Counted from the first letter of the stretch, positions 36,506 through 46,132 are shown. The stretch: DNA of 64,000 bases from JBCCSZ01 sp039821145 (GCA_039821145.1 JBCBOS010000031.1:40097-104096); one strand, 5' to 3'. Notes: generated by a model from the sequence alone, not told the origin. Made by a program: numbers and translations.

Positions 36506-36751
36506 TCAAGGTAGTTTTCGATGAATGAGACGGTGCAAACTCGCCGCTACAAACTGGCACCCAAATGCTTGATTGGACACAGGCAGGGGCCTCCTCAGTT
36601 TCCACCAGCTCAAGATATTATTTTTCCAATAATAACGCCAAAACACAAAAGTACTAATCTCAAAGATGCTTCGCGCAGGCGATTTGGTGTGTCAGATCGG
36701 CAATTTCCGGCCAATAGCTGGTGGAGGCCTACATTTTTCCTGGCTTCTTAA

Positions 36752-36759
36752 TATATTTG
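36752..36759 (+). promoter_or_regulatory. Candidate lysA -7 box (TATATTTG)
   Basis: A TAnnTTTG match ~60 bases ahead of the ATG at 36819. It lies inside the upstream extension of the longest open frame, which argues that the extension is not translated. Confidence 0.45.
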
Positions 36760-36818
36760 GTGGTTTGAAAACGCCCGTTTGGGGCCTTATCTCCAATCAA
36801 TTCAACGCGCCGATTGCC

Positions 36819-38075
36819 ATGATTCTACAAAATGATCAATACCACTTTTCCGGAAATGTGCCCGTTGGGGACATCTGCGAGAAATACAACTGTCCTCTCT
36901 ACGTATACGATACGGCCATCATGAAACAACAATACGAGCGGATCACAAAGGCCTTTCAGGTACCCTCTCTGAAAATCAACTACGCCTGCAAGGCGCTGAC
37001 CAACATCAATGTCTTGCAGTTTTTTCGCTCCATTGGGGCGGGCCTCGATACCGTCTCTGTTCAGGAAGTAGAGCAAGGCCTGATGGCGGGATTTGCGCCC
37101 GAGGACATTCTGTATACGCCCAATTGTGTCTCCATAGAGGAAATCAGTGAGGCTGTCGAGCATGGGGTGAAAATCAACATCGACAACATCTCCATTCTCG
37201 AACAATTTGGCCAAAAGTATCCCGACGTACCCGTTTGCATCCGCATCAATCCACACATCATGGCGGGCGGGAGCTACAAAATTTCGACGGGTCACATCGA
37301 CTCGAAGTTTGGCATCTCCATCCACCAAATGCCCTTGGTCCATCGGGTCGTGGAAGCCACCGGACTCACCGTAGAAGGCATCCACATGCACACGGGATCG
37401 GACATTTTGGATGCAGGGGTTTTCCTCCAAGGTTCTGAAATTCTCTTTGGGGTGGCCAGCGAATTCAAGGATTTGCAATACATCGACTTTGGAAGCGGAT
37501 TCAAAGTGCCTTACAAGCCCAATGACATTTCCACAGACATAGAGGAGTTGGGAGAAAAATTGTCGGCCCGCTTCAATGAGTTCTGCAGCGAATACGGCCG
37601 TGAACTCACCCTGAAATTTGAACCCGGCAAGTTCCTCGTCAGCGAAGCTGGTTATTTCTTTGCCAAGGTCAACGTTATCAAGCAAACTACCTCCACCGTT
37701 TTTGCAGGCCTGGATTCGGGACTCAACCACCTGATTCGCCCCATGTTTTACGACGCTCACCACCGGATCGAAAATGTCAGCAAACCCACTGGAAAGATGC
37801 GCATCTACACCGTGGTGGGCTACATCTGCGAAACCGATACCTTTGGGGTCAATCGGCGCATACAAGAAATCAACGAAGGAGACATCCTCGTCTTCCGCAA
37901 TGCCGGAGCCTACTGCTTTACGATGGCGTCCAACTACAACTCGCGCTACCGGCCGGCAGAAGTGCTCATCCACGAAGGCAAGGATTACCTGATCCGGAAA
38001 AGGGAAACCATGGAGGACATCTACAGAAATCAAATCGACTGCCAGGTCTTCCACCAAGCCAAAGTCAATGCCTAA
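36819..38075 (+). CDS. lysA: Diaminopimelate decarboxylase
   Basis: A 418-residue PLP enzyme of the alanine-racemase-fold decarboxylase family. The PLP lysine sits in NYACKAL, the glycine-rich phosphate loop is seen at FGSGFKVPY, and the EPGKFLVSEAG and FRNAGAYCFTM segments complete the active site. It converts meso-diaminopimelate to lysine, the last step of lysine synthesis. The open frame extends upstream to 36666, but that part has unrelated composition and contains a promoter-like box, so the ATG at 36819 is chosen. Close relatives act on carboxynorspermidine, but the size and motifs favour LysA. It ends in a hairpin. Confidence 0.85.
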   Translation: MILQNDQYHFSGNVPVGDICEKYNCPLYVYDTAIMKQQYERITKAFQVPSLKINYACKALTNINVLQFFRSIGAGLDTVSVQEVEQGLMAGFAPEDILYTPNCVSIEEISEAVEHGVKINIDNISILEQFGQKYPDVPVCIRINPHIMAGGSYKISTGHIDSKFGISIHQMPLVHRVVEATGLTVEGIHMHTGSDILDAGVFLQGSEILFGVASEFKDLQYIDFGSGFKVPYKPNDISTDIEELGEKLSARFNEFCSEYGRELTLKFEPGKFLVSEAGYFFAKVNVIKQTTSTVFAGLDSGLNHLIRPMFYDAHHRIENVSKPTGKMRIYTVVGYICETDTFGVNRRIQEINEGDILVFRNAGAYCFTMASNYNSRYRPAEVLIHEGKDYLIRKRETMEDIYRNQIDCQVFHQAKVNA

Positions 38076-38113
38076 GAAGGCATCCAGAGCCCCTCTCTCA
38101 ACGGACAACAAGC

Positions 38114-38152
38114 CAGGCGATAAGTACCGCAAAAAGTGGAACTTATCGCCTG
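38114..38152 (+). terminator. Hairpin after lysA
   Basis: A perfect 12-bp stem, CAGGCGATAAGT/ACTTATCGCCTG, with a 15-base loop. The following AATTCTCTG is only weakly T-rich. Confidence 0.55.
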
Positions 38153-38287
38153 AATTCTCTGTATAATAAACAATCTTGCCGACTGCAGGCCAAAAAGGAA
38201 CAAGTCCCAACGGCTAGAAGCCAAAAAGGCCGTACATTCGCAGCCGGTAAACACAACATCCTATCATTCACAAAATCATTTGTCTCC

Positions 38288-41029
38288 ATGGCCCAACCCA
38301 GCACCACACAGTCCACTCGCTACAACCCGGCGGATGTTGAGCACAAGTGGTACCAGCACTGGCTGGATCAGCGATATTTTGAATCGAAACCCGATCATCG
38401 AGAAGCTTTTTCCATCGTCATCCCCCCTCCCAATGTCACCGGTGTCCTCCACATGGGACACATGTTGAACAACACCATTCAGGACATCCTGATTCGCCAG
38501 GCGCGACTGGAAGGCAAAAATGCCTGCTGGGTACCCGGGACCGATCACGCTTCCATCGCTACAGAAGCCAAGGTGGTAAAAATGCTACGCGAAAGAGGAA
38601 TCAAAAAGTCGGACATCGGACGAGAAGAGTTTCTCAAATACGCCTGGGAATGGAAGGAAAAATATGGTGGCATCATCCTGAAACAGCTTCAAAAGCTCGG
38701 TGCCTCCTGCGACTGGAGCCGGACCCGCTTCACCATGGAGGAGTCCCTGACCAAGGCCGTTTTCCGAATCTTTGTTGATCTGTACAAAAAAGGCAAGATC
38801 TACAGAGGAAAGCGCATGACCAACTGGGACCCCGAAGCACTGACCGTACTGTCCAACGAAGAGGTCATCTACAAAGAAGAAAATTCCCGCCTCTTTCACG
38901 TTCGCTACCAAATCGAAGGGACTGACGAGTGGATCATCATCGCCACCACCCGACCCGAAACCATCATGGGGGATACGGCCGTCGCTGTCAATCCCAAAGA
39001 CGAACGCTATGCCCACCTGCAGGGCAAAAGGGCCATCGTACCACTGGTGAATCGATCGGTTCCCATCATCTTCGACAATTATGTAGACATGGAGTTTGGA
39101 ACGGGGGCATTGAAAGTTACCCCCGCCCACGACATGAACGATTACGAGATCGGAGAGCGCCACTCTCTGGAGATCATCGACATCTTCAACGACAATGGAA
39201 CCATGAGTGAGGCGGCACAACTCTACATCGGAGAGGATCGTTTCAAGGTGCGCAAGCTCGTTGCCAAGGATTTGGAAGCAGCCGGGCAGATCGTCAAAAT
39301 CGAAGACTATCGCAATACCGTAGGTCGGTCCGAGCGGACGGACGCCATCATCGAACCACGCCTGTCCTTGCAATGGTACCTGGACATGAAAGAATTTGCC
39401 AAAACTGCCTTGGATGCGGTCGACAAAAAAGAGGTTCAGTTCTTTCCAGAGCACTTCTGGAACATGTACTACAACTGGCTCAATGAAGACAACATCCGGG
39501 ATTGGTGCATCTCCCGCCAACTGTGGTGGGGACAGCGCATTCCGGCCTGGTACTACGGCGAGCATACCTTTGTTGCCGAAACCGCTGCGGAAGCCCTCGA
39601 ATTGGCCAGACGGCAAACGGGCAATGCCGAGCTGCAACTGGAAGACCTGAGGCAAGACGAAGATGTATTGGACACCTGGTTTTCCAGCTGGCTGTGGCCC
39701 ATCACCGTATTTGACGGCTTTGAGAGCCCGGAAGAACTGCGCTACTACTACCCCACCAATGTACTCGTTACTGGTTGGGACATCATCTTTTTCTGGGTGG
39801 CGCGTATGGTCATGGCGGGCTACGAATGGAGTGGTGACTTGCTGGGAGAAGCTGTTGCCCAAAAGAAAGGCATCATGCCCTTCAAGGATGTCTTTTTCAC
39901 TGGCATGGTTCGCGACGAGCAGCGACGCAAGATGAGCAAATCGCTTGGAAACTCTCCTGATGCCATGGCGCTGATGGACAAATATGGCGCTGATGGTGTC
40001 CGCTTCGGGATGCTGTCCAGCGCAGCGGCTGGCAATGACATCGTGTTTGATGCCCCCTTTGATCCCAAGTCAAAAAAAGTCTTGAGCGAAAGCAAGCGGT
40101 GTGAGCAAGGACTCAACTTCTGCAACAAAATGTGGAATGCCCTGCGCCTGCTCAACGGACTGCCCCAACAGGAGGAGGCCTTAAACGAAGAGTCAGCAGC
40201 CATCAATGCACTGGCCACAACATGGTTTTCCAACAAGCTGCGGCAGACCAATCGCAAGCTCAAGGATCAGTTCAAGAGCTATCGCTTGTCCGAAGCCATC
40301 ATGAACTTGTACACCTTTATCTGGGGAGACTTTTGCTCTTGGTATCTCGAAATGATCAAGCCACCGTATGAGCAGGCCATCGATCGTCCGACCTATGAAC
40401 GGAGCCTGGAATTCTTTGAAACGCAAATGAGCCTGTTGCACCCCTTCATGCCATTTGTTACAGAGGAAATTTGGCACCTATTACGGGACAGAAAGAGCGG
40501 CGAGGATTGCATCATCAGCCAGTTGCCTGCAGAAGAAGAGTTTGACGCAGCCCTGATCACCAAGGTGGACACGGCCATCGAGATTGTTTCCAAGGTTCGG
40601 GATGCCCGCAACAAGAATGGCATCAAGCAAAAAGAGCCGTTGGAGTTGTTCATCCGCAAAACGCCACAGACCAGCGAACTGTTTGAATTGGAGGGCTTGC
40701 AGGAAATGATCTGCAAAATGGCCTATTTGTCCAAGCTGACCTTTGCCGAGGAAGATGTTCCCAATAGCATCTCCTTCCTGGCCGGGCCCGGCAAATACTT
40801 TTTGGTGCTGAACAAGACCATCGACGTAGCGGCAGAGATCAGCCGATTGGAGGGGTATTTGAAAAAGGCAGAGGGATTCATGAAGGGGGTCAATGCCAAG
40901 TTGAACAACCAGCGATTTGTCGACGGGGCACCAGCGGCCGTCGTTGAAAAAGAGCGCAAAAAGCAGGCAGATGGCATGGCCCGCATCAAGGCGCTGACCG
41001 AAGAACTCGAAAAGCTGAAGGGCGGGTAG
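38288..41029 (+). CDS. valS: Valyl-tRNA synthetase
   Basis: A 913-residue class I aminoacyl-tRNA synthetase. The HIGH signature appears as HMGH (55-58) in the PPPNVTGVLHMGH context, and KMSKS is at 548-552. The editing domain (~190-350) includes TTRPETIMGD. The anticodon-binding domain follows, and a C-terminal Lys/Glu-rich coiled coil (~840-910), typical of ValRS, ends the protein. It charges tRNA-Val and edits threonine. It is a single-gene unit with a clear terminator. Confidence 0.95.
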   Translation: MAQPSTTQSTRYNPADVEHKWYQHWLDQRYFESKPDHREAFSIVIPPPNVTGVLHMGHMLNNTIQDILIRQARLEGKNACWVPGTDHASIATEAKVVKMLRERGIKKSDIGREEFLKYAWEWKEKYGGIILKQLQKLGASCDWSRTRFTMEESLTKAVFRIFVDLYKKGKIYRGKRMTNWDPEALTVLSNEEVIYKEENSRLFHVRYQIEGTDEWIIIATTRPETIMGDTAVAVNPKDERYAHLQGKRAIVPLVNRSVPIIFDNYVDMEFGTGALKVTPAHDMNDYEIGERHSLEIIDIFNDNGTMSEAAQLYIGEDRFKVRKLVAKDLEAAGQIVKIEDYRNTVGRSERTDAIIEPRLSLQWYLDMKEFAKTALDAVDKKEVQFFPEHFWNMYYNWLNEDNIRDWCISRQLWWGQRIPAWYYGEHTFVAETAAEALELARRQTGNAELQLEDLRQDEDVLDTWFSSWLWPITVFDGFESPEELRYYYPTNVLVTGWDIIFFWVARMVMAGYEWSGDLLGEAVAQKKGIMPFKDVFFTGMVRDEQRRKMSKSLGNSPDAMALMDKYGADGVRFGMLSSAAAGNDIVFDAPFDPKSKKVLSESKRCEQGLNFCNKMWNALRLLNGLPQQEEALNEESAAINALATTWFSNKLRQTNRKLKDQFKSYRLSEAIMNLYTFIWGDFCSWYLEMIKPPYEQAIDRPTYERSLEFFETQMSLLHPFMPFVTEEIWHLLRDRKSGEDCIISQLPAEEEFDAALITKVDTAIEIVSKVRDARNKNGIKQKEPLELFIRKTPQTSELFELEGLQEMICKMAYLSKLTFAEEDVPNSISFLAGPGKYFLVLNKTIDVAAEISRLEGYLKKAEGFMKGVNAKLNNQRFVDGAPAAVVEKERKKQADGMARIKALTEELEKLKGG

Positions 41030-41412
41030 ATCCGTCGCTCAACAGTCATAGAATGGGAACAAACGGTCCAAATCATTGTAGATTTGGGCCGTTTGTCGTA
41101 TTTTAAAGGACAGAAATTGAAAACAAGTGGTAGATCACCTTGTCCAAACATTCTACCAAAAGACTGACAATCCACACTGCAATATCTGGCCGATCCCTAA
41201 ACAATCAGCTCGATTTGTTGTAGTACATAGGAATTGAAAAACTGACTTTAGGCATTAAATTGTATTGAAAAGCACTTATTGATCACTTACATTTAAAGAG
41301 TTTCCGTCTAAAACCTAGGCTGTGAGAAGGCCCCAAAGCAACTTTTGGCATCGTGCCCAAAACGTTTTTGGATGTCCTGACAAATTCTGCAGCCAGATCA
41401 AAATCAAACATC
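41030..41412. other. Intergenic region before the RiPP-like gene
   Basis: About 380 bases. Its first part holds the valS terminator; the rest is AT-rich with no gene. A near-consensus -7 box (TACATTTA, 41288-41295) faces the RiPP precursor. An in-frame upstream ATG at 41353 would add 20 residues ahead of the leader peptide but breaks the usual leader start. Confidence 0.45.
41061..41100 (+). terminator. Terminator after valS
   Basis: AAACGGTCCAAATC pairs with GATTTGGGCCGTTT (one G-U pair, six-base loop), followed by GTCGTATTTT. Confidence 0.75.
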
Positions 41413-41634
41413 ATGGCTAAAAAAGTACAACTTGCTGATCTGAAAGTAAAAAGTTTTGTCGTCCAGTTGAATGAAACAGAACAAAAGACCGCAAAGGGTG
41501 GATTGTTTGATTGGGGCAGAGATGACATGGGCCGTTCTCCTTTCCGCAGAAATGGTCGTGTTGGTTCCTTCACAGAACACAAATCTCAGCGCCAAATGGC
41601 AGGCTTTTCCATATCGTCTCGCCGCTCCCGCTGA
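41413..41634 (+). CDS. Pinensin-like RiPP precursor, cysteine-free core
   Basis: A 73-residue peptide. Its first ~30 residues match the leader of Bacteroidota pinensin-type lanthipeptide precursors: a Lys-rich start, then LADLKVKSFVVQL, then a Thr and a Gly-Gly end at residues 29-30. The remaining 43 residues would be the core; they are Arg/Ser/Gly-rich and contain Ser and Thr but no Cys, so lanthionine rings cannot form within the peptide. No dehydratase, cyclase, protease or ABC exporter is nearby. It might use enzymes encoded elsewhere, be a decoy, or act in an unmodified form. The ATG at 41413 is chosen because the leader begins there. Confidence 0.65.
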   Translation: MAKKVQLADLKVKSFVVQLNETEQKTAKGGLFDWGRDDMGRSPFRRNGRVGSFTEHKSQRQMAGFSISSRRSR

Positions 41635-41692
41635 TCAGCTTCTGTCTGAATCCCCAACAGTTCACACCAAGGCTGTTCAAGCAAACAGCACG

Positions 41693-41735
41693 ATCTTGGC
41701 CCAGGTTTCCAACATTGCCTGAGCCAAGATTCTCA
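41693..41735. terminator. Bidirectional hairpin between RiPP-like gene and waaA
   Basis: ATCTTGGC (41693-41700) pairs with GCCAAGAT (41723-41730), extended by AGG/CCT inside. T-rich sequence follows on the plus strand. It probably ends both converging transcripts. Confidence 0.55.
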
Positions 41736-42968
41736 TTTCTTTGAAAGTAGTGAAAGCAAGTCTTCGTAAATGATCTGGCTGGCTCCAGCCTGCTCCTGCA
41801 TCAAGCCCAAGGCACGCAAGCCCGCTTCCTGCCGCTTTTCCACATCCTGTAGCTCTTGAAAAACTCGGCCCAAAGAAGCCGCATCTGTCACGCAAAACCC
41901 TGCCCCTCGCTCCAACAACAAAGTCGCTTCCCGAAATTTGTGATGTCGCGGACCGAAAATTACCGCCAAGCCATGCGCCGCAGGCTCCAGCAAATTGTGA
42001 ATGCCCTGGCCAAAGCCCCCTCCAACATAGGCCATACTCCCATAGCGATACAGTCCCGCAAGCATGCCGATGTTGTCGATGATCAACACAGATGCATCAC
42101 TCTCCACCCCCACCTGAAGCTTGCTGTAACGGATGGATGGCAGACGAACTTGTTGTTCCAATCGCTGCAACTGCCCTTCGCTGATTTCATGGGGTGCAAA
42201 GATGAATTTCCAATCGGGATGAGTGGAGATCAATGGTTCCAGCAAGTGTTCGTCTGGTGGCCAAGAACTGCCAATCACCAAGGTGGGATGTCTCTTGACA
42301 AAGCCTTCCACAAGGGGGAGCCGAGGAGCCTCTCTGGCAATCTCCAATACTCGATCCACTCTGCTGTCTCCAACGACCTTGGCATGTTCGATGCCGTGCT
42401 GGCGCAAGAGCTTGCGCGAGGCCTCGTCTTGTACAAACAGCAGGCGGTAGGCCGCCAAATCAGGCAAAAATGATCGGCCATACCAGCGGAAAAAAAGTTG
42501 GTCGGGACGAAAGACCGCCGACAGTAAGACGATGGGAATCCGTCGAGTCTGCAATTCGCGAAGGTGGCAAAACCAAAATTCGTTTTTGACCATCAGGGCG
42601 ATCGTGGGCTGAATGCAATTGAGGAAGGCACGGGCGCGGCGGGGCGTATCCAGGGGAAGGTAGCAAACGACATCGACCTGCGAATGACTTTTCCGCAATT
42701 CATAGCCAGAAGGAGAAAAGAAGGAAAGGACGAGTTGCCAGTCGGGATGTTGTTGCCGCCATCTTTCCAAAAGAGGCCTCCCCTGCTCAAACTCTCCTAC
42801 CGATGCACAATGCATCCACAGGCGGGGCTTGGACGACACAATCTGGGGCCTGATGCGATCCAACTGTCCCTTTCGCCCTCGTACCCAGAGGCGAGCCTTG
42901 GCGTGGAAGGGCGATGCCAGCAACAACAAGGCGTGGTACAGCCAGATGCCAATTCGGTAGAGGAGCAT
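41733..42968 (-). CDS. waaA: Kdo transferase (3-deoxy-D-manno-octulosonic acid transferase)
   Basis: A 411-residue inner-membrane-associated GT-B glycosyltransferase that adds Kdo to lipid A precursor. An N-terminal hydrophobic anchor (~1-20) is followed by the HCASVGE motif with the catalytic Glu59, VKNEFWF (~128), and the C-terminal GGGFGQGIHNLLEPAAHG nucleotide-sugar site. The gene is three bases downstream of an outer-membrane-type gene and probably co-transcribed with it. Whether it adds one or more Kdo residues cannot be told. Confidence 0.9.
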   Translation of the reverse strand: MLLYRIGIWLYHALLLLASPFHAKARLWVRGRKGQLDRIRPQIVSSKPRLWMHCASVGEFEQGRPLLERWRQQHPDWQLVLSFFSPSGYELRKSHSQVDVVCYLPLDTPRRARAFLNCIQPTIALMVKNEFWFCHLRELQTRRIPIVLLSAVFRPDQLFFRWYGRSFLPDLAAYRLLFVQDEASRKLLRQHGIEHAKVVGDSRVDRVLEIAREAPRLPLVEGFVKRHPTLVIGSSWPPDEHLLEPLISTHPDWKFIFAPHEISEGQLQRLEQQVRLPSIRYSKLQVGVESDASVLIIDNIGMLAGLYRYGSMAYVGGGFGQGIHNLLEPAAHGLAVIFGPRHHKFREATLLLERGAGFCVTDAASLGRVFQELQDVEKRQEAGLRALGLMQEQAGASQIIYEDLLSLLSKK

Positions 42969-42971
42969 GTA

Positions 42972-43742
42972 TTAGTAAAAAATCTCTTCGCCACTTTCGC
43001 CGATGTAGAAAGGCAAGCTCCACCCGATCTTGATGGCGTAGAGCAAATCGAGGCGTTTGGCGGTATCCGCTGTTCGAGTATCAAAATTGAAACTGCGCCG
43101 ATTTTGGGTGAATCCTTGGGTGAATTCAAAGCCGAGGTAAAAGTTGATCAGTCGGTTGCTGCTGAGCAATTGGTAGCCGACAAACTGCTGGAAGGCCAAC
43201 CCATTGGTGAGCCGATCGTAGCCCTTTTTGTAGGTCTCATCGAGAGATGGGACAAAGGACTCCGGGTCGTCCTGGATGCGAATCTTGTGCTGCAACAAGC
43301 CCATGCCCACACCGAGGCGAAGACCGGACCGATTGCTATTGGGATCGAGATTGATCAGCTTGGCGACGTGGGCTCCGGCGTAAAACCCTCGTTGGCGAAG
43401 GACGATGGCGGCAAAAGAACGGGTATTGCCCACGATGAGCCCATCCGGCGTTCGCAAATTGGCAATGACATCCTCCCGCACAAAGCGACCGAAGTGAAAT
43501 TGATAATCCACGCCAAAAATCCAATTGTTTTTGGTAATCCACTCCGGTGCCAGCCCCACGCTGAGGTTTCTGTCGAAGCGCTTGGCCATATCTGCACCGG
43601 GCCATGACACCCCGCCAGTAATGGTTGCCAAGAGTACGGGATGGTCATTGTCGTAAACTCTTTGTTCCTGGGCAGTACACCAGCAGGACAGCCCCAGACA
43701 AAAAACCACCAAAAAAAACAAGCGATCAAGCGATTTCACCAC
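42972..43742 (-). CDS. Outer-membrane-type hypothetical protein upstream of waaA
   Basis: A 256-residue protein with a signal peptide (~1-25, ending near CTAQ). The body has alternating polar and aromatic strands (VDYQFHFGRFV, FYLGFEFTQGF, AIKIGWSLPFYI), which suggests a small beta-barrel in the outer membrane. I do not recognise the exact family. It sits three bases upstream of waaA on the same strand, which suggests an envelope-assembly link. Confidence 0.6.
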   Translation of the reverse strand: MVKSLDRLFFLVVFCLGLSCWCTAQEQRVYDNDHPVLLATITGGVSWPGADMAKRFDRNLSVGLAPEWITKNNWIFGVDYQFHFGRFVREDVIANLRTPDGLIVGNTRSFAAIVLRQRGFYAGAHVAKLINLDPNSNRSGLRLGVGMGLLQHKIRIQDDPESFVPSLDETYKKGYDRLTNGLAFQQFVGYQLLSSNRLINFYLGFEFTQGFTQNRRSFNFDTRTADTAKRLDLLYAIKIGWSLPFYIGESGEEIFY

Positions 43743-44045
43743 AATCTTTTTATTTTGTGCTCAGAAACAATGTCACTTCCTACAAGTCAGAAAGAACCTG
43801 TCTGTATTTGTAACGATTCAAACGAGCAAATAGCCGCCAACCAACCAAATGTTCATCTAGTAGAAGGTTTCTGTCCAATTGCCCGGCTGGTAAAGGTAGG
43901 AAAGAATGGCCAGCCAAGCGGGCCGAATCTGATCAAAAATCAGGTTTCCGAAGGACATTCCCCCCAAATTGTATCTGCAGTGGGTGGAACATTGACCGAA
44001 AATGATCCGTAAAACATACAAATTCACAAATCATCTGACCAAGCA
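43743..44045. other. Intergenic region with doubtful short frame
   Basis: About 300 bases between divergent genes. An 80-codon plus-strand frame from 43770 to 44012 begins with ATG and has a CICND segment, but there are no family motifs and no promoter box ahead of it. It may be a leader of the UXS operon rather than a gene. Confidence 0.35.
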
Positions 44046-45002
44046 ATGAAAAGAATACTCATCACAGGCGCAGCCGGATTCCTGGGTTCCCACCTCTGCG
44101 ACCGGTTCATCAAGGAAGGATTTCACGTCATCGGTATGGACAATTTGCTGACGGGCAATCTGGGAAATATTGAGCACTTGTTTCCGCTGAGCGAATTCGA
44201 GTTCTACTTCCACGACGTCACCAAATTCGTTCACGTCCCAGGTGAGTTGGATTACATCCTGCACTTCGCCTCTCCGGCCAGCCCCATCGACTATCTTCAA
44301 ATGCCGATACAGACCATGAAGGTCGGTGCATTGGGCACCCACAACCTGCTGGGTCTCGCCAAGGAGAAAAAGGCGCGCATCCTGGTGGCCTCTACCTCTG
44401 AGGTCTATGGCGATCCCCTGATCCACCCACAAGTAGAATCTTACTGGGGCAATGTGAACCCCATCGGTCCTCGTGGTGTATACGATGAGGCCAAGCGGTT
44501 TTTGGAAGCCATCACCATGGCCTACCACACCTACCACGGTTTGGAAACGCGCATCATTCGCATTTTCAACACCTATGGTCCCAGAATGCGGGTCAATGAC
44601 GGACGGGTACTGCCTGCCTTCTTTTCCCAAGCCATCCGAGGCGAGGGCCTGACAGTTTTTGGCGATGGATCTCAAACCCGATCTTTCTGTTATGTCGACG
44701 ATCTGGTGGAAGGCATCTACCGCTTGCTGATGAGCAACTGCACAGAGCCTGTCAACATCGGAAACCCCGCCGAAATCACCATCAAGGAGTTTGCGGAAGA
44801 AATTCTCGAACTGGTGGGCAATCCAGATGCCAAGATCATTTACAAGCCGCTGCCGCAGGACGATCCGAAAAAACGTCGGCCCAACATCGAAAAGGCCAAA
44901 GAAGTACTCGGCTGGGAGCCTCGTGTCGATCGTTCAGAGGGCTTGCGCAAGACTTTTGAATACTTCAAAAAAGTGGTTACCCCTGTGGAGGTCAACCAAT
45001 AA
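44046..45002 (+). CDS. uxs: UDP-glucuronate decarboxylase (UDP-xylose synthase)
   Basis: A 318-residue extended SDR enzyme. The NAD motif GAAGFLGSH (8-16), the active-site TSE triad (117-119) and Tyr146-x3-Lys150 (in GVYDEAKR) are present. The NPIGPRGVYDEAKRFLEA context and NTYGPRM are hallmarks of UXS. It converts UDP-glucuronate to UDP-xylose for surface polysaccharide. rfbB follows after 13 bases, so both likely form one transcript. Confidence 0.85.
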   Translation: MKRILITGAAGFLGSHLCDRFIKEGFHVIGMDNLLTGNLGNIEHLFPLSEFEFYFHDVTKFVHVPGELDYILHFASPASPIDYLQMPIQTMKVGALGTHNLLGLAKEKKARILVASTSEVYGDPLIHPQVESYWGNVNPIGPRGVYDEAKRFLEAITMAYHTYHGLETRIIRIFNTYGPRMRVNDGRVLPAFFSQAIRGEGLTVFGDGSQTRSFCYVDDLVEGIYRLLMSNCTEPVNIGNPAEITIKEFAEEILELVGNPDAKIIYKPLPQDDPKKRRPNIEKAKEVLGWEPRVDRSEGLRKTFEYFKKVVTPVEVNQ

Positions 45003-45015
45003 CAACATTCATCTC

Positions 45016-46071
45016 ATGACAAACCATCATTGCATATTGGTCACCGGAGGGGCTGGATTCATCGGCTCGCATGTCGTTCGGCTCCTCGTTCAAAAATACC
45101 CTGACTACCGAATCGTCAATCTCGACAAGCTCACCTATGCAGGCAATTTGGGCAACCTCTCTGACATTGAGGAAAGTCCCAACTACACCTTCGTAAAGGG
45201 CGACATCGTCGATGCAGATTTTTTGCAAAAGCTCTTTTCCGACTTTTCTTTTGACGGCATCATCCACTTGGCGGCAGAGTCTCATGTCGATCGGTCGATC
45301 AGCGACCCGATGAGTTTCATCAACACCAACATCGTCGGGACGGTCAACTTGCTCAATGCGGCCCGCCAAAGTTGGGGGGACTCCTGGGAAGGCAAGCGTT
45401 TTTACCACGTCTCCACCGACGAGGTCTACGGTACGTTGGGAGAAACTGGTTTGTTTACAGAAGAAACAGCCTACGATCCTCGTTCGCCCTACTCGGCTTC
45501 TAAGGCCAGCTCCGATCACCTGGTTCGTGCCTACCACCATACCTATGGCATGCCGATCGTGTTGTCCAACTGCTCGAACAACTACGGGCCCAACCAGTTT
45601 CCGGAAAAGCTCATTCCCCTTTTCATCAACAACATCAAGAACAACAAATCACTGCCTGTTTATGGCGATGGAAAGTACACCCGCGACTGGTTGTACGTCA
45701 TCGATCACGCCATGGCCATTGATCAGATTTACCACCAAGGCAAAAATGGGGAGACCTACAACATCGGTGGCAACAACGAATGGAAAAACATCGATTTGAT
45801 CCACCTGCTGATTCGCCTTGTCGATGCGCAATTGGGACGGCCAGAAGGCAGCTCCAAGGAGTTGATCACTTTTGTGAGAGACAGACCGGGGCACGACCGC
45901 CGCTACGCCATCGACGCGAGCAAATTGATGAATGAATTGGGATGGTCTCCCAGTGTGACGGCCGAGGAAGGCATGCAACGCACTGTGGAATGGTACCTCG
46001 CCAACATGGACTGGATGGAAAACATCACCTCCGGAGATTACCAGAAATACTACGAACAACAATACGGCTAG
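45016..46071 (+). CDS. rfbB: dTDP-glucose 4,6-dehydratase
   Basis: A 351-residue extended SDR enzyme. It has GGAGFIGSH (11-19), the catalytic TDE triad (134-136), the YSASK motif (Tyr159, Lys163) and SNNYGPNQFPEKLIP, all typical of RfbB/RmlB. It forms dTDP-4-keto-6-deoxyglucose, the branch point to rhamnose and other deoxysugars. The open frame runs further upstream inside uxs, but the ATG at 45016 is the natural start, 13 bases after uxs. An RmlD-like gene lies ~4.5 kb away on the other strand. A terminator follows. Confidence 0.9.
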   Translation: MTNHHCILVTGGAGFIGSHVVRLLVQKYPDYRIVNLDKLTYAGNLGNLSDIEESPNYTFVKGDIVDADFLQKLFSDFSFDGIIHLAAESHVDRSISDPMSFINTNIVGTVNLLNAARQSWGDSWEGKRFYHVSTDEVYGTLGETGLFTEETAYDPRSPYSASKASSDHLVRAYHHTYGMPIVLSNCSNNYGPNQFPEKLIPLFINNIKNNKSLPVYGDGKYTRDWLYVIDHAMAIDQIYHQGKNGETYNIGGNNEWKNIDLIHLLIRLVDAQLGRPEGSSKELITFVRDRPGHDRRYAIDASKLMNELGWSPSVTAEEGMQRTVEWYLANMDWMENITSGDYQKYYEQQYG

Positions 46072-46092
46072 TCAGAACACAAGGAACCCACA

Positions 46093-46132
46093 CAAAAGGG
46101 CTTTGATCCATGCGGATGAAAGCCCTTTTGCA
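46093..46132 (+). terminator. Terminator after rfbB
   Basis: CAAAAGGGCTTT pairs with AAAGCCCTTTTG around a loop that can itself pair (ATCC/GGAT). The T-run lies inside the 3' arm. Confidence 0.75.

Noticed and set aside
36825..38210. Minus-strand frame of 461 codons opposite lysA
   Set aside because: Shadow of lysA; no recognisable domain and unlikely codon use.
38585..39862. Minus-strand frame of 425 codons opposite valS
   Set aside because: Shadow of the synthetase; no domain features.
43770..44012. 80-codon plus-strand frame ahead of uxs
   Set aside because: It has an ATG and one Cys pair but no promoter, no motif and no neighbour logic; too weak to call a gene.
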